From an uncultured Lachnospiraceae bacterium (GTDB lineage Bacteria > Bacillota > Clostridia > Lachnospirales > Lachnospiraceae), in NCBI GenBank assembly GCA_902779445.1, contig CACZBM010000006.1, forward strand, positions 1 through 64,000: a stretch of DNA of 64,000 nt, given 5' to 3'. The position numbers were made by a program, and so were the translations under genes. Shown piece after piece: positions 44,101 through 53,937 of the stretch. The number at the start of each line of letters is the position of its first letter. The first letter of the stretch is position 1. Below the pieces are notes generated by a model, which saw only the letters and a program-made list of their open reading frames with translations, did not search any database and was not told where the DNA came from.

Positions 44101-45096
44101 TCAGAGCTCGTCCCTGTATCCTGCCAGGAATTCCACATATCTGCCTGTTCCAACAGCTACTGCTGTCATGGGATCTTCGGCTGTCATAGTGGTAATACCT
44201 GTTCTGTCTGCTATGAGCTCTTCCAGTCCTCTTAACAGGCTTCCGCCTCCCGTAAGGACTATTCCTCTGTCCGCAATGTCCGCAGCAAGTTCGGGGGGAG
44301 TCTTTTCAAGTACACCATGGATCGCCTCCACTATCTGGGAAGTTGTTTCCCTGAGTGCCTCCTCCGTTTCCTCGCTGGAAACTTCTACTGTCTTCGGAAG
44401 TCCTGTCACCAGATCACGGCCTCTGACATTCATGCTGTCCGATTCGGGCATCTTGAAAGCCGTTCCGATCTTTATCTTCAGATCTTCCGCTGTCCTTTCA
44501 CCGATAAGAAGCTTATGCTTCTTTCTCATATATCTGACGATAGCTTCGTCAAAGTCATCTCCTGCGATCTTGATGGAGGTGGATACAACCGTTCCTCCGA
44601 GTGAGATAACCGCGATATCTGTTGTACCTCCGCCGATATCCACTATCATATTACCGCAGGGTTTGGAGATATCTATCCCTGCTCCGATAGCTGCAGCTAT
44701 GGGCTCCTCTATGATGGAAACCTCTCTGGCGCCTGCCTGATATGCTGCATCTTCCACAGCTTTCTGTTCCACTTCGGTAACTCCGCTGGGAACACAGACG
44801 CTTATCCTCGGCTTTCTGAAAGTTTTCTTCCCAACTGCCTTCTGGATAAAGTACTTAAGCATCTTTTCCGTAACGGTATAGTCGGAAATAACTCCCTGTC
44901 TTAAGGGCCTTACCGCCACTATGTTTCCGGGTGTACGTCCGAGCATCAGCCTCGCGTCTTCCCCTATTGCCTTTATCTTATTCGTATCCCTGTCAAAAGC
45001 CACCACAGAGGGCTCCTTAAGAACCACTCCCTTGCCTCTTATATAAACAAGGATACTGGCTGTTCCAAGATCAATTCCTATGTCAGTTGCGACCAT
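44101..45096 (-). CDS. mreB: MreB/Mbl actin-like cell-shape protein
   Basis: A 331-residue bacterial actin. The nucleotide-binding motifs are IGIDLGTAS at 5-13, the phosphate-2 loop DIGGGTTDIAVIS near 158-170 and GGGSLLRGL near 286-294. It directs lateral wall synthesis. I take ATG 45096 as start because AAAGGGG lies 7 bases upstream; the ATG two codons earlier is too close to it. As the only mre-type gene beside flagellar rod genes it may be the Mbl paralogue. It heads the twelve-gene run ending with glmM. Confidence 0.94.
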   Translation of the reverse strand: MVATDIGIDLGTASILVYIRGKGVVLKEPSVVAFDRDTNKIKAIGEDARLMLGRTPGNIVAVRPLRQGVISDYTVTEKMLKYFIQKAVGKKTFRKPRISVCVPSGVTEVEQKAVEDAAYQAGAREVSIIEEPIAAAIGAGIDISKPCGNMIVDIGGGTTDIAVISLGGTVVSTSIKIAGDDFDEAIVRYMRKKHKLLIGERTAEDLKIKIGTAFKMPESDSMNVRGRDLVTGLPKTVEVSSEETEEALRETTSQIVEAIHGVLEKTPPELAADIADRGIVLTGGGSLLRGLEELIADRTGITTMTAEDPMTAVAVGTGRYVEFLAGYRDEL

Positions 45097-45154
45097 TTTC
45101 ATTCCCCTTTCGATAACAGTCGGTTAATTCAAAATCTTCCAATCCAACTAACTA

Positions 45155-45182
45155 ATTATACTAGAAAATGGCGCCTTGACAA
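45155..45182 (-). promoter_or_regulatory. Promoter of the mreB-flg-recD2-comF-cda run
   Basis: TTGTCA (45182-45177), 16-base spacer and a perfect TATAAT (45160-45155), about 60 bases upstream of mreB. It is the only strong promoter I can see for the run down to glmM; internal promoters inside coding sequence cannot be excluded. Confidence 0.75.
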
Positions 45183-45223
45183 TAAATAAATCATTAAAAT
45201 ATAAAAAGCCACGCAAAATACCG

Positions 45224-45254
45224 TTTCGTACAATACGAAAATGCATCCTTGCAT
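45224..45254. repeat. Two adjacent hairpins between uvrA and mreB
   Basis: TTTCGTA-CAA-TACGAAA (45224-45240, perfect 7-bp arms) is followed immediately by ATGCA-TCCT-TGCAT (45241-45254, perfect 5-bp arms). On the minus strand the second is followed by TTTTCG, so the pair may act as a weak uvrA terminator. They lie just upstream of the mreB promoter. Confidence 0.6.
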
Positions 45255-45318
45255 GATTTGAAGATAAATCCTTTGATTGTATATCGGCACCATTTTCGTC
45301 AGACTTAACCCCTGACAA

Positions 45319-48174
45319 CTATTTTTTTCTGTTTTTTTCTTTTTCCAGTATTTTTTTGATGTACTGTCCCGTGTATGACTTCTTAGATGCTGCCACTTTT
45401 TCCGGAGTTCCGCTTGCTACTACGGTTCCTCCGCCGTCTCCACCGTCAGGCCCCATATCTATGATATAGTCACCACACTTTATCACGTCCAGATTGTGCT
45501 CTATTACCACAACCGTATTTCCGTTTTCCGAAAGCCTCCTTAAGATCTCGATAAGCTTTCTCACATCCTCAAAATGCAGTCCGGTCGTAGGTTCGTCCAG
45601 GATATAGATGGTCTTTCCCGTTCCCCTGCGGCTGAGCTCGGTGGCGAGCTTCACTCTCTGGGCTTCCCCTCCGGAAAGCTGGGTAGATGGCTGCCCAAGC
45701 TTTATATACCCGAGTCCCACATCATAGAGTGTCTGGATCTTTCTCCTGACAGACTCCACGTTCTCAAAGAATTTAAGCGCTTCTTCCACTGTCATATCAA
45801 GGACTTCGTATATATTTTTTCCCTTATATCTAACATCAAGAGTTTCCCTGTTATACCTCTGTCCGTGACATACTTCGCAGGGAACATACACATCCGGCAG
45901 GAAATGCATCTCTATCTTCACGATGCCGTCCCCGCTGCATGCTTCGCACCGTCCTCCCTTTACATTAAAGGAGAACCTGCCCTTATTATATCCTCTCTCC
46001 TTTGCATCAACCGTGGCTGCAAAAAGATCCCTTATGATATCAAATACTCCGGTATAGGTGGCGGGATTACTCCGAGGTGTACGTCCTATTGGCGACTGGT
46101 CTATATCTATAACTTTATCCAGCTGCTCTATACCCTCTATCCTGTCGTGACGCCCCGGGATTGTGAGAGACCGGTTCAACTTATGGGACAGGCTTTTATT
46201 CATCACTTCATTTATCAGTGAAGACTTCCCGGATCCTGAAACACCGGTTACCACAGTCATTATCCCGAGAGGGATGTCTACAGTCACGTTTTTCAGATTG
46301 TTCTCTCTTGCCCCCACTATCCTGATAAATCCGGTGGGTTTTCTCCTCTTATCCGGCATGGGGATCTTTAATTCACCCGAAAGATATTTTCCGGTAACAG
46401 ATCCTTCTATCTTCTCTATCTCTTCTGCGGTTCCCTGGGCAACAACCTCTCCGCCGTGGGATCCCGCTCCCGGTCCTATATCTATGACCTGATCCGCTTC
46501 CCTCATAGTGTCTTCGTCATGCTCTACCACTATAAGCGTATTTCCCAGGTCTCTGAGTTTTTTCAAAGATGCGATGAGCCGTCCGTTATCCCTTTGGTGA
46601 AGACCGATACTGGGTTCATCCAGGATATATGCCACTCCCACAAGTCCCGATCCTATCTGGGTCGCAAGCCTTATCCTCTGGGCTTCCCCTCCCGAAAGTG
46701 ACGCCGTGGCTCTGGCAAGGGTGAGATAATCAAGTCCCACATCGATAAGGAACTGGACTCTGGATCGTATCTCCTTAACTATCCTTTTACCTATCATCTC
46801 CTGATGGGAAGTAAGCTTCAGTCCATCCATAAATTTAAGAAGATCTATTACGGAAAGGCTGGTTATCTCAAATATATTCTTGTCTCCCACTGTAACAGCA
46901 AGAGATGATGCTTTAAGCCTCTGCCCCTTACATGTATCGCAGGCAGTGACTCTCATATATTTCTCATATTCCGCTTTCTGATTGTCAGAGCCGGTCTCTC
47001 TGTAACGCTGCTCCATGTTTTTAATGAGCCCTTCAAATGGCACATCATATACACCCTCCGATCTCTGACCCTGGTAATGTACTTTTAATACAACGCCGTC
47101 AGTCCCGTAGATGAAGGCATGCCGCACTTTTTCAGTAAGCTTCTCATAGGGTGTATCTAATGAAAAGCCATAATGCTCTGCCATAGCTTCCAGTACCGCA
47201 TGGGAAAAGCTCGAGTCATCTTTGCTGGAAACCCAGCCCATGGCCTGTACACAGCCCTCGTTAAATGAAAGAGACCTGTCAGGGATCATAAGTTCCTCAT
47301 CAAACTCCATATGATACCCGAGGCCCGAGCAATCCGGGCAGGCACCGAAGGGATTATTGAAAGAAAAACTTCTGGGTTCGATCTCCTCTATATTGATGCC
47401 ACAGTCCGGACAGGAAAAACTCTCAGAAAAATTCAGTTGTTTTTCTCCGGGTATATCCACTATCATCAGGCCGTTTGAGAGCGAAAGAACGTTTTCTATG
47501 GAGTCGGTGAGACGCCTCTCTATGCCCTCTTTTATAACAAGCCTGTCCACTACTATCTCGATATTATGCTTGATATTTTTGTCAAGGGTGATCTCTTCAG
47601 AGAGTTCATACATATTTCCGTCCACCATGACTCTCACATATCCACTCTTTTTCGCCCTCTCGAATACTTTCTCATGGCGTCCCTTTCTGCCTCGCACAAC
47701 CGGTGACAGTAGCTGGATCCTGGTCTTTTCCGGCAGGGACATGATCTTATCTGCCATCTGGTCAACAGTCTGTCTCTCTATCACCCTTCCGCAGTTCGGG
47801 CAGTGGGGAGTACCCACTCTGGCATAGAGAAGCCTGAAATAATCATAGATCTCGGTAACAGTTCCCACTGTGGATCTGGGGTTTCTGTTGGTGGACTTCT
47901 GATCTATTGAAATAGCCGGTGGAAGTCCCTCTATGGAATCTACTTCCGGTTTCTCCATCTGTCCCAGGAACTGCCTCGAATATGAAGACAGGGACTCCAT
48001 GTATCTCCTCTGTCCCTCGGCATAAATAGTATCAAAGGCAAGAGAGGACTTTCCGGATCCGGAAAGCCCTGTAAGCACTACCATTTCATTTCTGCGAATA
48101 TCTATATTGATATTCTTTAAGTTATGGGCTTTAGCCCCCCTGATCTTAATGTATTCGCTAAAGAGTTTTTTCAT
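45319..48174 (-). CDS. uvrA: Excinuclease ABC subunit A
   Basis: A 951-residue UvrA, the damage-recognising ATPase of nucleotide excision repair. Two ABC modules carry Walker [10 protein letters not shown] (about 35-43) and GVSGSGKSS (about 640). Zinc-binding CPNCG and CPDCG pairs in the insertion and CEACSGDG near 738 are present, as is the ABC signature LSGGEAQR twice. Length is normal. It overlaps the upstream glycosyltransferase gene by 4 bases. No LexA box is obvious before the cluster. Confidence 0.98.
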   Translation of the reverse strand: MKKLFSEYIKIRGAKAHNLKNINIDIRRNEMVVLTGLSGSGKSSLAFDTIYAEGQRRYMESLSSYSRQFLGQMEKPEVDSIEGLPPAISIDQKSTNRNPRSTVGTVTEIYDYFRLLYARVGTPHCPNCGRVIERQTVDQMADKIMSLPEKTRIQLLSPVVRGRKGRHEKVFERAKKSGYVRVMVDGNMYELSEEITLDKNIKHNIEIVVDRLVIKEGIERRLTDSIENVLSLSNGLMIVDIPGEKQLNFSESFSCPDCGINIEEIEPRSFSFNNPFGACPDCSGLGYHMEFDEELMIPDRSLSFNEGCVQAMGWVSSKDDSSFSHAVLEAMAEHYGFSLDTPYEKLTEKVRHAFIYGTDGVVLKVHYQGQRSEGVYDVPFEGLIKNMEQRYRETGSDNQKAEYEKYMRVTACDTCKGQRLKASSLAVTVGDKNIFEITSLSVIDLLKFMDGLKLTSHQEMIGKRIVKEIRSRVQFLIDVGLDYLTLARATASLSGGEAQRIRLATQIGSGLVGVAYILDEPSIGLHQRDNGRLIASLKKLRDLGNTLIVVEHDEDTMREADQVIDIGPGAGSHGGEVVAQGTAEEIEKIEGSVTGKYLSGELKIPMPDKRRKPTGFIRIVGARENNLKNVTVDIPLGIMTVVTGVSGSGKSSLINEVMNKSLSHKLNRSLTIPGRHDRIEGIEQLDKVIDIDQSPIGRTPRSNPATYTGVFDIIRDLFAATVDAKERGYNKGRFSFNVKGGRCEACSGDGIVKIEMHFLPDVYVPCEVCHGQRYNRETLDVRYKGKNIYEVLDMTVEEALKFFENVESVRRKIQTLYDVGLGYIKLGQPSTQLSGGEAQRVKLATELSRRGTGKTIYILDEPTTGLHFEDVRKLIEILRRLSENGNTVVVIEHNLDVIKCGDYIIDMGPDGGDGGGTVVASGTPEKVAASKKSYTGQYIKKILEKEKNRKK

Positions 48175-48935
48175 ACACCTACCTGTTTAGTCTTGTTATC
48201 CGTGTATTCTTTTGACCACCTGATAACGGTTATACCCTTTCTCTTCGTGGCTCTCTTCATAAGCGCAAAGAGCTGTTCTATATACTGAAGGGTAACCTTT
48301 CCGCTGAGCTTTGATTCACCGCTTTCTCTATCCTGAAATACATAGGGGATCTCAATGATGGTACTGTATTCGCTCATGGCGAGGACCTCCACCATTATCT
48401 TCCATCCTACGGGTCTGAGATCCGCATTTTCAATACATTCTTTTCTGAACATAAAGAGTCCGCTGGTAGGATCGCTTACCTTTCTAAGACAGGGAAGTGC
48501 GATCTTTCCCATCCATCTGGCGGTTCCGGACACAAACTTCCTGTATAGGTTCAGTCCGCCGTCGTCGCCTCCCGGTATAAACCTGGAGGGAATACAGAAA
48601 TCAGCTCCGTTAATGACTGCTGCGTACATTGATCTTAAGATCTTCGGAGGATGCTGGAGATCTGCATCCATGCAGGCCAGTATATCACCCTCCGCAATCC
48701 TGAAGCCCCGGATGACCGCTGTGGCAAGGCCGGTCTCATTTACCCTGTGCTCGTATCTTACACCGGGATTCTCTTTTGATAACTTTTCCAGAACTTCCGG
48801 AGTCTCGTCAGTACTGTCATCTATAAAAACGATCTCATGGTCTATTCCCTTAAGGGCATCATCTATCTGGCTGACCAGATTTTCCACGTTTCCCTTTTCA
48901 TTATATGTAGGAACAACTATTGATAACTTTTCCAT
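48171..48935 (-). CDS. Family 2 glycosyltransferase (polyprenyl-phosphate type)
   Basis: A 254-residue GT-A enzyme resembling dolichol-phosphate mannose synthase. The N-terminus is [17 protein letters not shown] at 39-43 binds the nucleotide, and DADLQHPP near 89-96 carries the metal ligands. There is no C-terminal membrane span, as in the single-domain Dpm1/PpgS forms. Such enzymes charge a polyprenyl phosphate with a sugar for later surface glycosylation. It is wedged between uvrB (42 bases upstream) and uvrA (4-base overlap), an odd place for this function. Confidence 0.88.
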   Translation of the reverse strand: MEKLSIVVPTYNEKGNVENLVSQIDDALKGIDHEIVFIDDSTDETPEVLEKLSKENPGVRYEHRVNETGLATAVIRGFRIAEGDILACMDADLQHPPKILRSMYAAVINGADFCIPSRFIPGGDDGGLNLYRKFVSGTARWMGKIALPCLRKVSDPTSGLFMFRKECIENADLRPVGWKIMVEVLAMSEYSTIIEIPYVFQDRESGESKLSGKVTLQYIEQLFALMKRATKRKGITVIRWSKEYTDNKTKQVGV

Positions 48936-48977
48936 TTGTTACTTCCTTCCATCACGCCAGTAAAACATTATATAAAT

Positions 48978-50960
48978 TCATGTGAAAGAATTCAAGTTCT
49001 TCCTGAGTTCCAGCATATGATCACGGAGTGTGGCAGCAGTTTCAAAGTCAAGCTCCGCAGCCGCCTGTCTCATCTTCTTTTCCACCTGCTTAATCAGCTT
49101 TTCAAGCTCCGCCTTATCCATGGACTCGGGATCTTTCTTGAATTCATACTCACTCTTTGCCACAGATTTGGTAAGAGATATAAGGTCTCTCACTGCCTTC
49201 TTTATAGTCTGGGGGGTGATACCGTTTTCCTTATTGTATTTTTCCTGTATCTCCCTTCTTCTTTTGGTTTCGTCAATGCAGGTTTTCATGGAGTCCGTCA
49301 TCATGTCGGCGTACATTATGACACGGCCTTCGGAATTTCTCGCGGCCCTTCCCACAGTCTGTATAAGGGATGAAGCAGAACGCAAGAAGCCTTCCTTGTC
49401 TGCATCAAGCACCGCCACAAGTGCGATCTCCGGGATATCCAATCCTTCCCTGAGAAGGTTAATACCCACCAGGACATCAAAGACATCCAGGCGCATATCC
49501 CTTATGATCTCTATACGTTCAAGAGTATCTATATCGGAATGAAGATACCTTACCCTTATCCCCACTTCCCTTAAGTAGTCGGTCAGGTCCTCCGCCATCT
49601 TCTTTGTAAGAGTAGTGATGAGCACCTTATTCTTTGCTTTTATTACCTTGTTTATCTCGCCAACTAGATCATCAATCTGTCCTTTCGTGGGCTTCACCGT
49701 GATCTCCGGATCCAGAAGTCCCGTGGGACGGATGATCTGCTCAGCCCGAAGAAGTTCATGTTCCGATTCATAATCCGCCGGGGTTGCAGATACGAAAAGC
49801 ATCTGGTTTATATGCCCCTCAAATTCATCAAAGGATAAGGGTCTGTTGTCCTTGGCAGAGGGCAGTCTGAAGCCATATTCCACAAGGGTATTCTTCCTTG
49901 ACAGGTTACCGTTAAACATCCCTCCTATCTGGGGTATGGACATATGGGATTCGTCTACGATAATGAGGAAATCATCCGGGAAGAAATCCATAAGAGTGGT
50001 GGGCGGAGTCCCCGGTGCATTTCCCGAAAGCGGTCCCGTATAGTTCTCGATCCCGCTACAGAAACCGGTTTCCCGTAGCATCTCTATGTCGAAATTAGTC
50101 CTCTCTGCGACTCTCTGGGCTTCGATCAGCTTATCATGTTTCTTAAAATATGCTACCTGTTCATCAAGCTCTGCCTGTATGCGTTTGATACCCGCCTCCA
50201 TCTTGTCTTTTGGCATTACGTAATGTGACGCAGGAAAGATGGATATCTGGCGGAGCTCCTCCTTTGGCTCTCCCGTAAGAACATCAATAGTCACTATCCT
50301 GTCTATCTCATCTCCGAAGAATTCCACCCTGACTGCGGTATCGTCTCCCTCGGCAGGAAATATCTCCAGTACGTCACCCCTTACCCTGAAGGTTCCGCGG
50401 TGAAAGTCCGCATCATTTCTCGTATACTGGATATTCACAAGCTCGTGGATCACGTCGTCCCTGTCTTTTTCCTGCCCCGGCCGGAGTGATATTATCATGG
50501 AAAGATAGTCATCCGGGGAACCAAGGCCGTAGATGCAGGAAACCGATGCCACCACCACAACATCCTTCCTCTCGGAAAGAGCGGCGGTAGCCGCAAGCCT
50601 CAGCTTATCGATATCATCGTTGATGGATGAATCCTTCTCGATATAGGTATCAGTAGATGGCACATAGGCCTCGGGCTGATAGTAATCGTAGTAGCTAACG
50701 AAGTACTCAACGGCATTATTGGGGAAGAATTCCTTCATCTCCGAGTATAGCTGACCGGCCAGGGTTTTGTTGTGCGAGATGATCAATGTAGGCTTATTGA
50801 GGGCCGCTATGACATTCGCCATCGTAAATGTTTTTCCCGATCCGGTCACACCAAGCAGGGTCTCAAACTGGTTGCCCGCTTTGAAACCCTCAACTAATTT
50901 CTTTATTGCCTGCGGCTGATCGCCGGTAGGCTTGTAGTCTGAGTGTAATTCGAAGTTCAT
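48978..50960 (-). CDS. uvrB: Excinuclease ABC subunit B
   Basis: A 660-residue UvrB helicase-like repair protein. Walker [10 protein letters not shown] is near 39-47, the beta-hairpin region is [12 protein letters not shown], motif VI is QTVGRAARN near 540, and a C-terminal UVR domain (about 617-655) binds UvrC/UvrA. ATG 50960 starts the standard [19 protein letters not shown]; the frame extends to 51041 only as a reading of the upstream tfoX-like 3' end. Confidence 0.98.
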   Translation of the reverse strand: MNFELHSDYKPTGDQPQAIKKLVEGFKAGNQFETLLGVTGSGKTFTMANVIAALNKPTLIISHNKTLAGQLYSEMKEFFPNNAVEYFVSYYDYYQPEAYVPSTDTYIEKDSSINDDIDKLRLAATAALSERKDVVVVASVSCIYGLGSPDDYLSMIISLRPGQEKDRDDVIHELVNIQYTRNDADFHRGTFRVRGDVLEIFPAEGDDTAVRVEFFGDEIDRIVTIDVLTGEPKEELRQISIFPASHYVMPKDKMEAGIKRIQAELDEQVAYFKKHDKLIEAQRVAERTNFDIEMLRETGFCSGIENYTGPLSGNAPGTPPTTLMDFFPDDFLIIVDESHMSIPQIGGMFNGNLSRKNTLVEYGFRLPSAKDNRPLSFDEFEGHINQMLFVSATPADYESEHELLRAEQIIRPTGLLDPEITVKPTKGQIDDLVGEINKVIKAKNKVLITTLTKKMAEDLTDYLREVGIRVRYLHSDIDTLERIEIIRDMRLDVFDVLVGINLLREGLDIPEIALVAVLDADKEGFLRSASSLIQTVGRAARNSEGRVIMYADMMTDSMKTCIDETKRRREIQEKYNKENGITPQTIKKAVRDLISLTKSVAKSEYEFKKDPESMDKAELEKLIKQVEKKMRQAAAELDFETAATLRDHMLELRKNLNSFT

Positions 50961-50973
50961 TTGTCTGTCCCGA

Positions 50974-51288
50974 TCATTTCCTTTTCTTTGGAGCCGGTAA
51001 TTCATCATACATCGCTTCGACCAGTTCGCGCAAGAACTCACTGTTATCTATGTCATCTACCAGTATCATCTCTTTTGCTCCTTCATAAGGAAGCTCCATA
51101 GTTGCATCCGGCATCAACTTCACAGCCACCGGGACAGGTTTGACCAGAAGCCTATCATCATAGATACCGCCGAATACTCTGCCGCGATAATATAGGATAT
51201 ATTCACCCATCATCGCTCTGTGACTTATTTCATCAAGTCCGGATAACTGCTCCAACACAAATTCCAGATACTCTTTTGTTGATGCCAT
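50974..51288 (-). CDS. TfoX N-terminal-domain protein
   Basis: A 104-residue stand-alone TfoX_N domain. Landmarks are the [26 protein letters not shown] stretch (about 26-50) and the basic end APKKRK. In gammaproteobacteria TfoX helps regulate competence; in Firmicutes these small proteins have no proven role. AGGAGG precedes the ATG. It begins 13 bases upstream of uvrB and about 12 bases after the remnant of a YoaP-type gene. Confidence 0.88.
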   Translation of the reverse strand: MASTKEYLEFVLEQLSGLDEISHRAMMGEYILYYRGRVFGGIYDDRLLVKPVPVAVKLMPDATMELPYEGAKEMILVDDIDNSEFLRELVEAMYDELPAPKKRK

Positions 51289-51300
51289 GCCGCTTTCCTC

Positions 51301-51415
51301 CTATCCGTTGACAAGCTTCAAGAACTTCTTATCATTCATTTGCTCATTTGTAACGTACTCACCGTCATGGAACAAGGCATAATTCGTGATCGGAATCGGA
51401 GCATTCTGCGCTTCT
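51301..51415 (-). pseudogene. Remnant of a YoaP-type acetyltransferase C-terminus
   Basis: On the minus strand from about 51415 to the TAG at 51301-51303 an open frame reads REEAQNAPIPITNYALFHDG then EYVTNEQMNDKKFLKLVNG. This matches the C-terminal YoaP-like domain of GNAT acetyltransferases, which typically read 'AQNAP...YALFYDGKFVT...KKFxKL'. No start codon, ribosome site or upstream acetyltransferase domain exists: upstream in this frame the DNA belongs to the WYL regulator gene. The first half overlaps the WYL 3' end in another frame, so the regulator's last residues are an out-of-frame reading of this remnant. A deletion that fused the two genes explains it. Confidence 0.75.
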
Positions 51416-52321
51416 TCCCTCATATCTCTTTGCAATTTCGGAGGTGATCATAAAGAGTTTTTCCCTGATATGCTCAGGCTCCAGGACAGTCACCTTGTTT
51501 CTGCAGGAAAGCAGCCATGCAAGCAGTCCCTCGTCATCAGCATACTCATGTTCAAACAGCAGACTTCCGTCATCCCTTTCTGTGAAGGAATCTACGCCAT
51601 ACTCTTCCACAAGCTGCCATTTCATCGAAGGATCAAACAGTGCCTTCACCCTGTCTTTAGGAGGAAACACGTTCTCACTTGAAAGATCCGGCATCGGAAC
51701 CTCGCGATCTCCTTCATAAAATGCAACATGCGTGATGCCATCCATACGGTCCAGCTTAAACAGCCTGAAATCGTTTCTTAAATAGCAGTAGCCGTATATG
51801 TACCAGCTTGTCCACCTGAAGATCAGATAATACGGTTCGATCTCCCTTTCTGTATCCCCGCCCGGTGAATAATAGTTAAATCTGATGGTCTTCTTTAATC
51901 CAATAGCATCCTGTATGGTTTCTATCTTCGGCGCCAGTGATTCACGATGCCATGACGAAAGATCGATCAGTATGGAATCCCTTCCATGAATAAATTTAGA
52001 GGATCCTGACTGGATCTTCTCCATAAGCTGCCCGTAATAGCTGCTTCCGCTCACACTGTCCAGGCTCCTTAAGCCCGCAAGGATCATCTGCATATCTTTT
52101 GATGTCAGGATAGTCCTGTCCATCCGGTATCCGTCCATAATACTTATACCACCACCGGTTCCCTGCATTGTCTGTATGGGAATTCCCGCCCTGCACAGAT
52201 CTTCAATATCCCGATTGATCGTCCTTCTCGAAACCTCGAACCGCTCTGCCAGCTCCGGCGCTGTTGTCCTTTCCTCATGCAGCAGCACGGACAGTATTCC
52301 GATCAGCCTGTCTATCTTCAT
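51365..52321 (-). CDS. HTH-WYL transcriptional regulator
   Basis: A 318-residue DeoR/HTH_11-type winged helix (1-60: DRLIGILSVLLHEERTTAPELAERFEVSRRTINRDI) joined to a WYL ligand domain (about 140-220: YYLIFRWTSWYIYGYCYLRNDFRLFKLDRM) and a C-terminal WCX region. WYL domains bind nucleotides or other small ligands. The last about 17 residues (GRSAECSDSDHELCLVP) are not family-like; they come from an out-of-frame YoaP remnant, so the natural end was replaced. ATG 52321 is the start. A long inverted repeat at 52347-52383, between it and the divergent symporter gene, is a likely operator. Confidence 0.9.
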   Translation of the reverse strand: MKIDRLIGILSVLLHEERTTAPELAERFEVSRRTINRDIEDLCRAGIPIQTMQGTGGGISIMDGYRMDRTILTSKDMQMILAGLRSLDSVSGSSYYGQLMEKIQSGSSKFIHGRDSILIDLSSWHRESLAPKIETIQDAIGLKKTIRFNYYSPGGDTEREIEPYYLIFRWTSWYIYGYCYLRNDFRLFKLDRMDGITHVAFYEGDREVPMPDLSSENVFPPKDRVKALFDPSMKWQLVEEYGVDSFTERDDGSLLFEHEYADDEGLLAWLLSCRNKVTVLEPEHIREKLFMITSEIAKRYEGRSAECSDSDHELCLVP

Positions 52322-52346
52322 CACTCTCACGCTCCATAACGATCAT

Positions 52347-52383
52347 ACCAAACCTAACACGTCAATAGTATGTCATGTTTGGT
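52347..52383. promoter_or_regulatory. Inverted-repeat operator candidate between WYL regulator and symporter
   Basis: ACCAAAC (52347-52353) and GTTTGGT (52377-52383) are perfect 7-bp arms 23 bases apart. A further ACA/TGT match extends the symmetry to 10 of 13 positions. It sits between two divergent genes, one encoding a DNA-binding regulator. Confidence 0.6.
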
Positions 52384-52396
52384 CTGATAATTCAAA

Positions 52397-52426
52397 TTGC
52401 CATAATAAAAGTATAAATCGTATAAT
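52397..52426 (+). promoter_or_regulatory. Symporter promoter
   Basis: TTGCCA (52397-52402), 18-base spacer, perfect TATAAT (52421-52426). GAGG precedes ATG 52459. The inverted repeat lies 14 bases upstream of the -35 box. Confidence 0.75.
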
Positions 52427-52458
52427 ACTGCAAATAAGATATTAATGAGGAAAACCGA

Positions 52459-53925
52459 ATGAACATTTCTGTTTTAACCATAATAATAATATTTGCAGTT
52501 TATTTCTGTCTGATCCTTGCGGTTTCCGGACTCGTTTCACGGAACAGCGATTCCAATGTCTCATATTTCACCGGTGACCGTAAGTCGCCCTGGATAGTGG
52601 TAGCATACGGAATGATCGGAACAATGCTTTCGGGAGTGACATTTATGTCAGTGCCGGGTTATGTGCGAGAGTCCGGATTCACGTATCTCGGTGTCGTCCT
52701 CGGCAACTTTGTTGGGATTTTTGTGATCTCATATATACTGCTTCCGCTGTATTATAAAATGAATCTGACTTCGATCTATACATACTTAAGAGAAAGGTTT
52801 GGACAAAGATCTGAGAAGACCGGAGCAGTACTTTTTATTATTTCCCGTGCCATGGGATCCGCTCTTAGAATGTATATTGTGGTGTTTACTCTGTATGAGT
52901 TTTCATTTAAGAAAGCAAATATTCCCTTTTGGCTGCTTTCGGCAATACTTATCACCATGATCCTTTTATATACTTTCAAAGGCGGGATCAAAACCGTGGT
53001 GTGGACAGACGTGCTTCAGACCACATGTATGTTTCTGGCGCTGGGAGGAACGATCTGGCTCCTGAAAAACGGCCTAACGGATTCCTTTTTTTATATCATG
53101 AAAGAAGCCGGCGAAAGCGGGATAACGAAAGTATATGATACTGACTGGAAGTCATCTACTTTCTTTTGGAAACAGTTCGCCAGCGGGGTTGCCGTGTCGA
53201 TAGCAATGACCGGTCTTGACCAGGATATGATGCAGAAGAACCTGTCCTGTTCAAGCCTTAAGGATTCACAGAAAAACATGTCACTGTCAGCGGTACTGTT
53301 TCTTCTGGTCAATATTGTTTTCCTGATCCTGGGAGTATTGCTGATCTCTTATGCCGCTGCAAATAATATCCCTCTTCCGGCACAATCTGATGCTATTTTT
53401 TCAACGATCGCGTTATCTGCAAATAATGTCTGTGCAGTTCTTTTTCTGCTTGGTCTCATCGCAGCAGGATTTTCCAGTGCAGATGGCACTCTCGCCTCTC
53501 TGACTACGGCTTTCTGCGTTAATGTTCTGGATTTTGAAAATGATGATAAAAGAAGCGAAGATCAGAAGATGCGTATCAGGAAGATCATCCATATCTTCTT
53601 CGCAGGACTGTTTTTTATAATTATAGTCGTATTCAGACCCTTCCATTCAGAGTCACTTATTGCGACTATTTTTAAGATCGCCGGATATACTTACGGTCCG
53701 CTGTTAGGAATGTTCGGTTTTGGAATGCTGTTAAAAAACCGCAGAGCTTATGACTCAGCGGTTCCTTTTATTGCCGTACTGTCTCCGGTAATAAGTCTTA
53801 TTGTTGACAGATACTCTGCAGAATTGTTTTTTGGATATAAATTTGGATTTGAGATATTGCTTTTTAACGCTCTGCTTACCTTTGTAGCGTTGTTTGTCTT
53901 CAGTAAGAAGACCGATAAAGAATAG
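52459..53925 (+). CDS. Sodium:solute symporter family transporter
   Basis: A 488-residue SSS-family transporter with about thirteen membrane spans. Family markers are SYFTGDRKSPW near 34-44, GTMLSGVTFMSVPG near 54-67 and the AAGFSSADGTLASLTTAF segment near 336-353 (sodium-site region). Substrates of this family range from sialic acid to amino acids and sugars; none is indicated. The divergent WYL regulator probably controls it. It is convergent with mnmA, with a 12-base gap. Confidence 0.92.
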   Translation: MNISVLTIIIIFAVYFCLILAVSGLVSRNSDSNVSYFTGDRKSPWIVVAYGMIGTMLSGVTFMSVPGYVRESGFTYLGVVLGNFVGIFVISYILLPLYYKMNLTSIYTYLRERFGQRSEKTGAVLFIISRAMGSALRMYIVVFTLYEFSFKKANIPFWLLSAILITMILLYTFKGGIKTVVWTDVLQTTCMFLALGGTIWLLKNGLTDSFFYIMKEAGESGITKVYDTDWKSSTFFWKQFASGVAVSIAMTGLDQDMMQKNLSCSSLKDSQKNMSLSAVLFLLVNIVFLILGVLLISYAAANNIPLPAQSDAIFSTIALSANNVCAVLFLLGLIAAGFSSADGTLASLTTAFCVNVLDFENDDKRSEDQKMRIRKIIHIFFAGLFFIIIVVFRPFHSESLIATIFKIAGYTYGPLLGMFGFGMLLKNRRAYDSAVPFIAVLSPVISLIVDRYSAELFFGYKFGFEILLFNALLTFVALFVFSKKTDKE

Positions 53926-53937
53926 CAGGCCGGAGCT

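Noticed and set aside
39065-45102. Complete flagellar gene cluster
   Set aside because: Only rod-related genes (flgF, flgG, flgJ-type, yvyF-like) are here; hook, motor and export genes are not in the window.
48978-51288. LexA/SOS operator controlling uvrB-uvrA
   Set aside because: No convincing GAAC-n4-GTTC type site was found upstream of the tfoX-like gene or uvrB.
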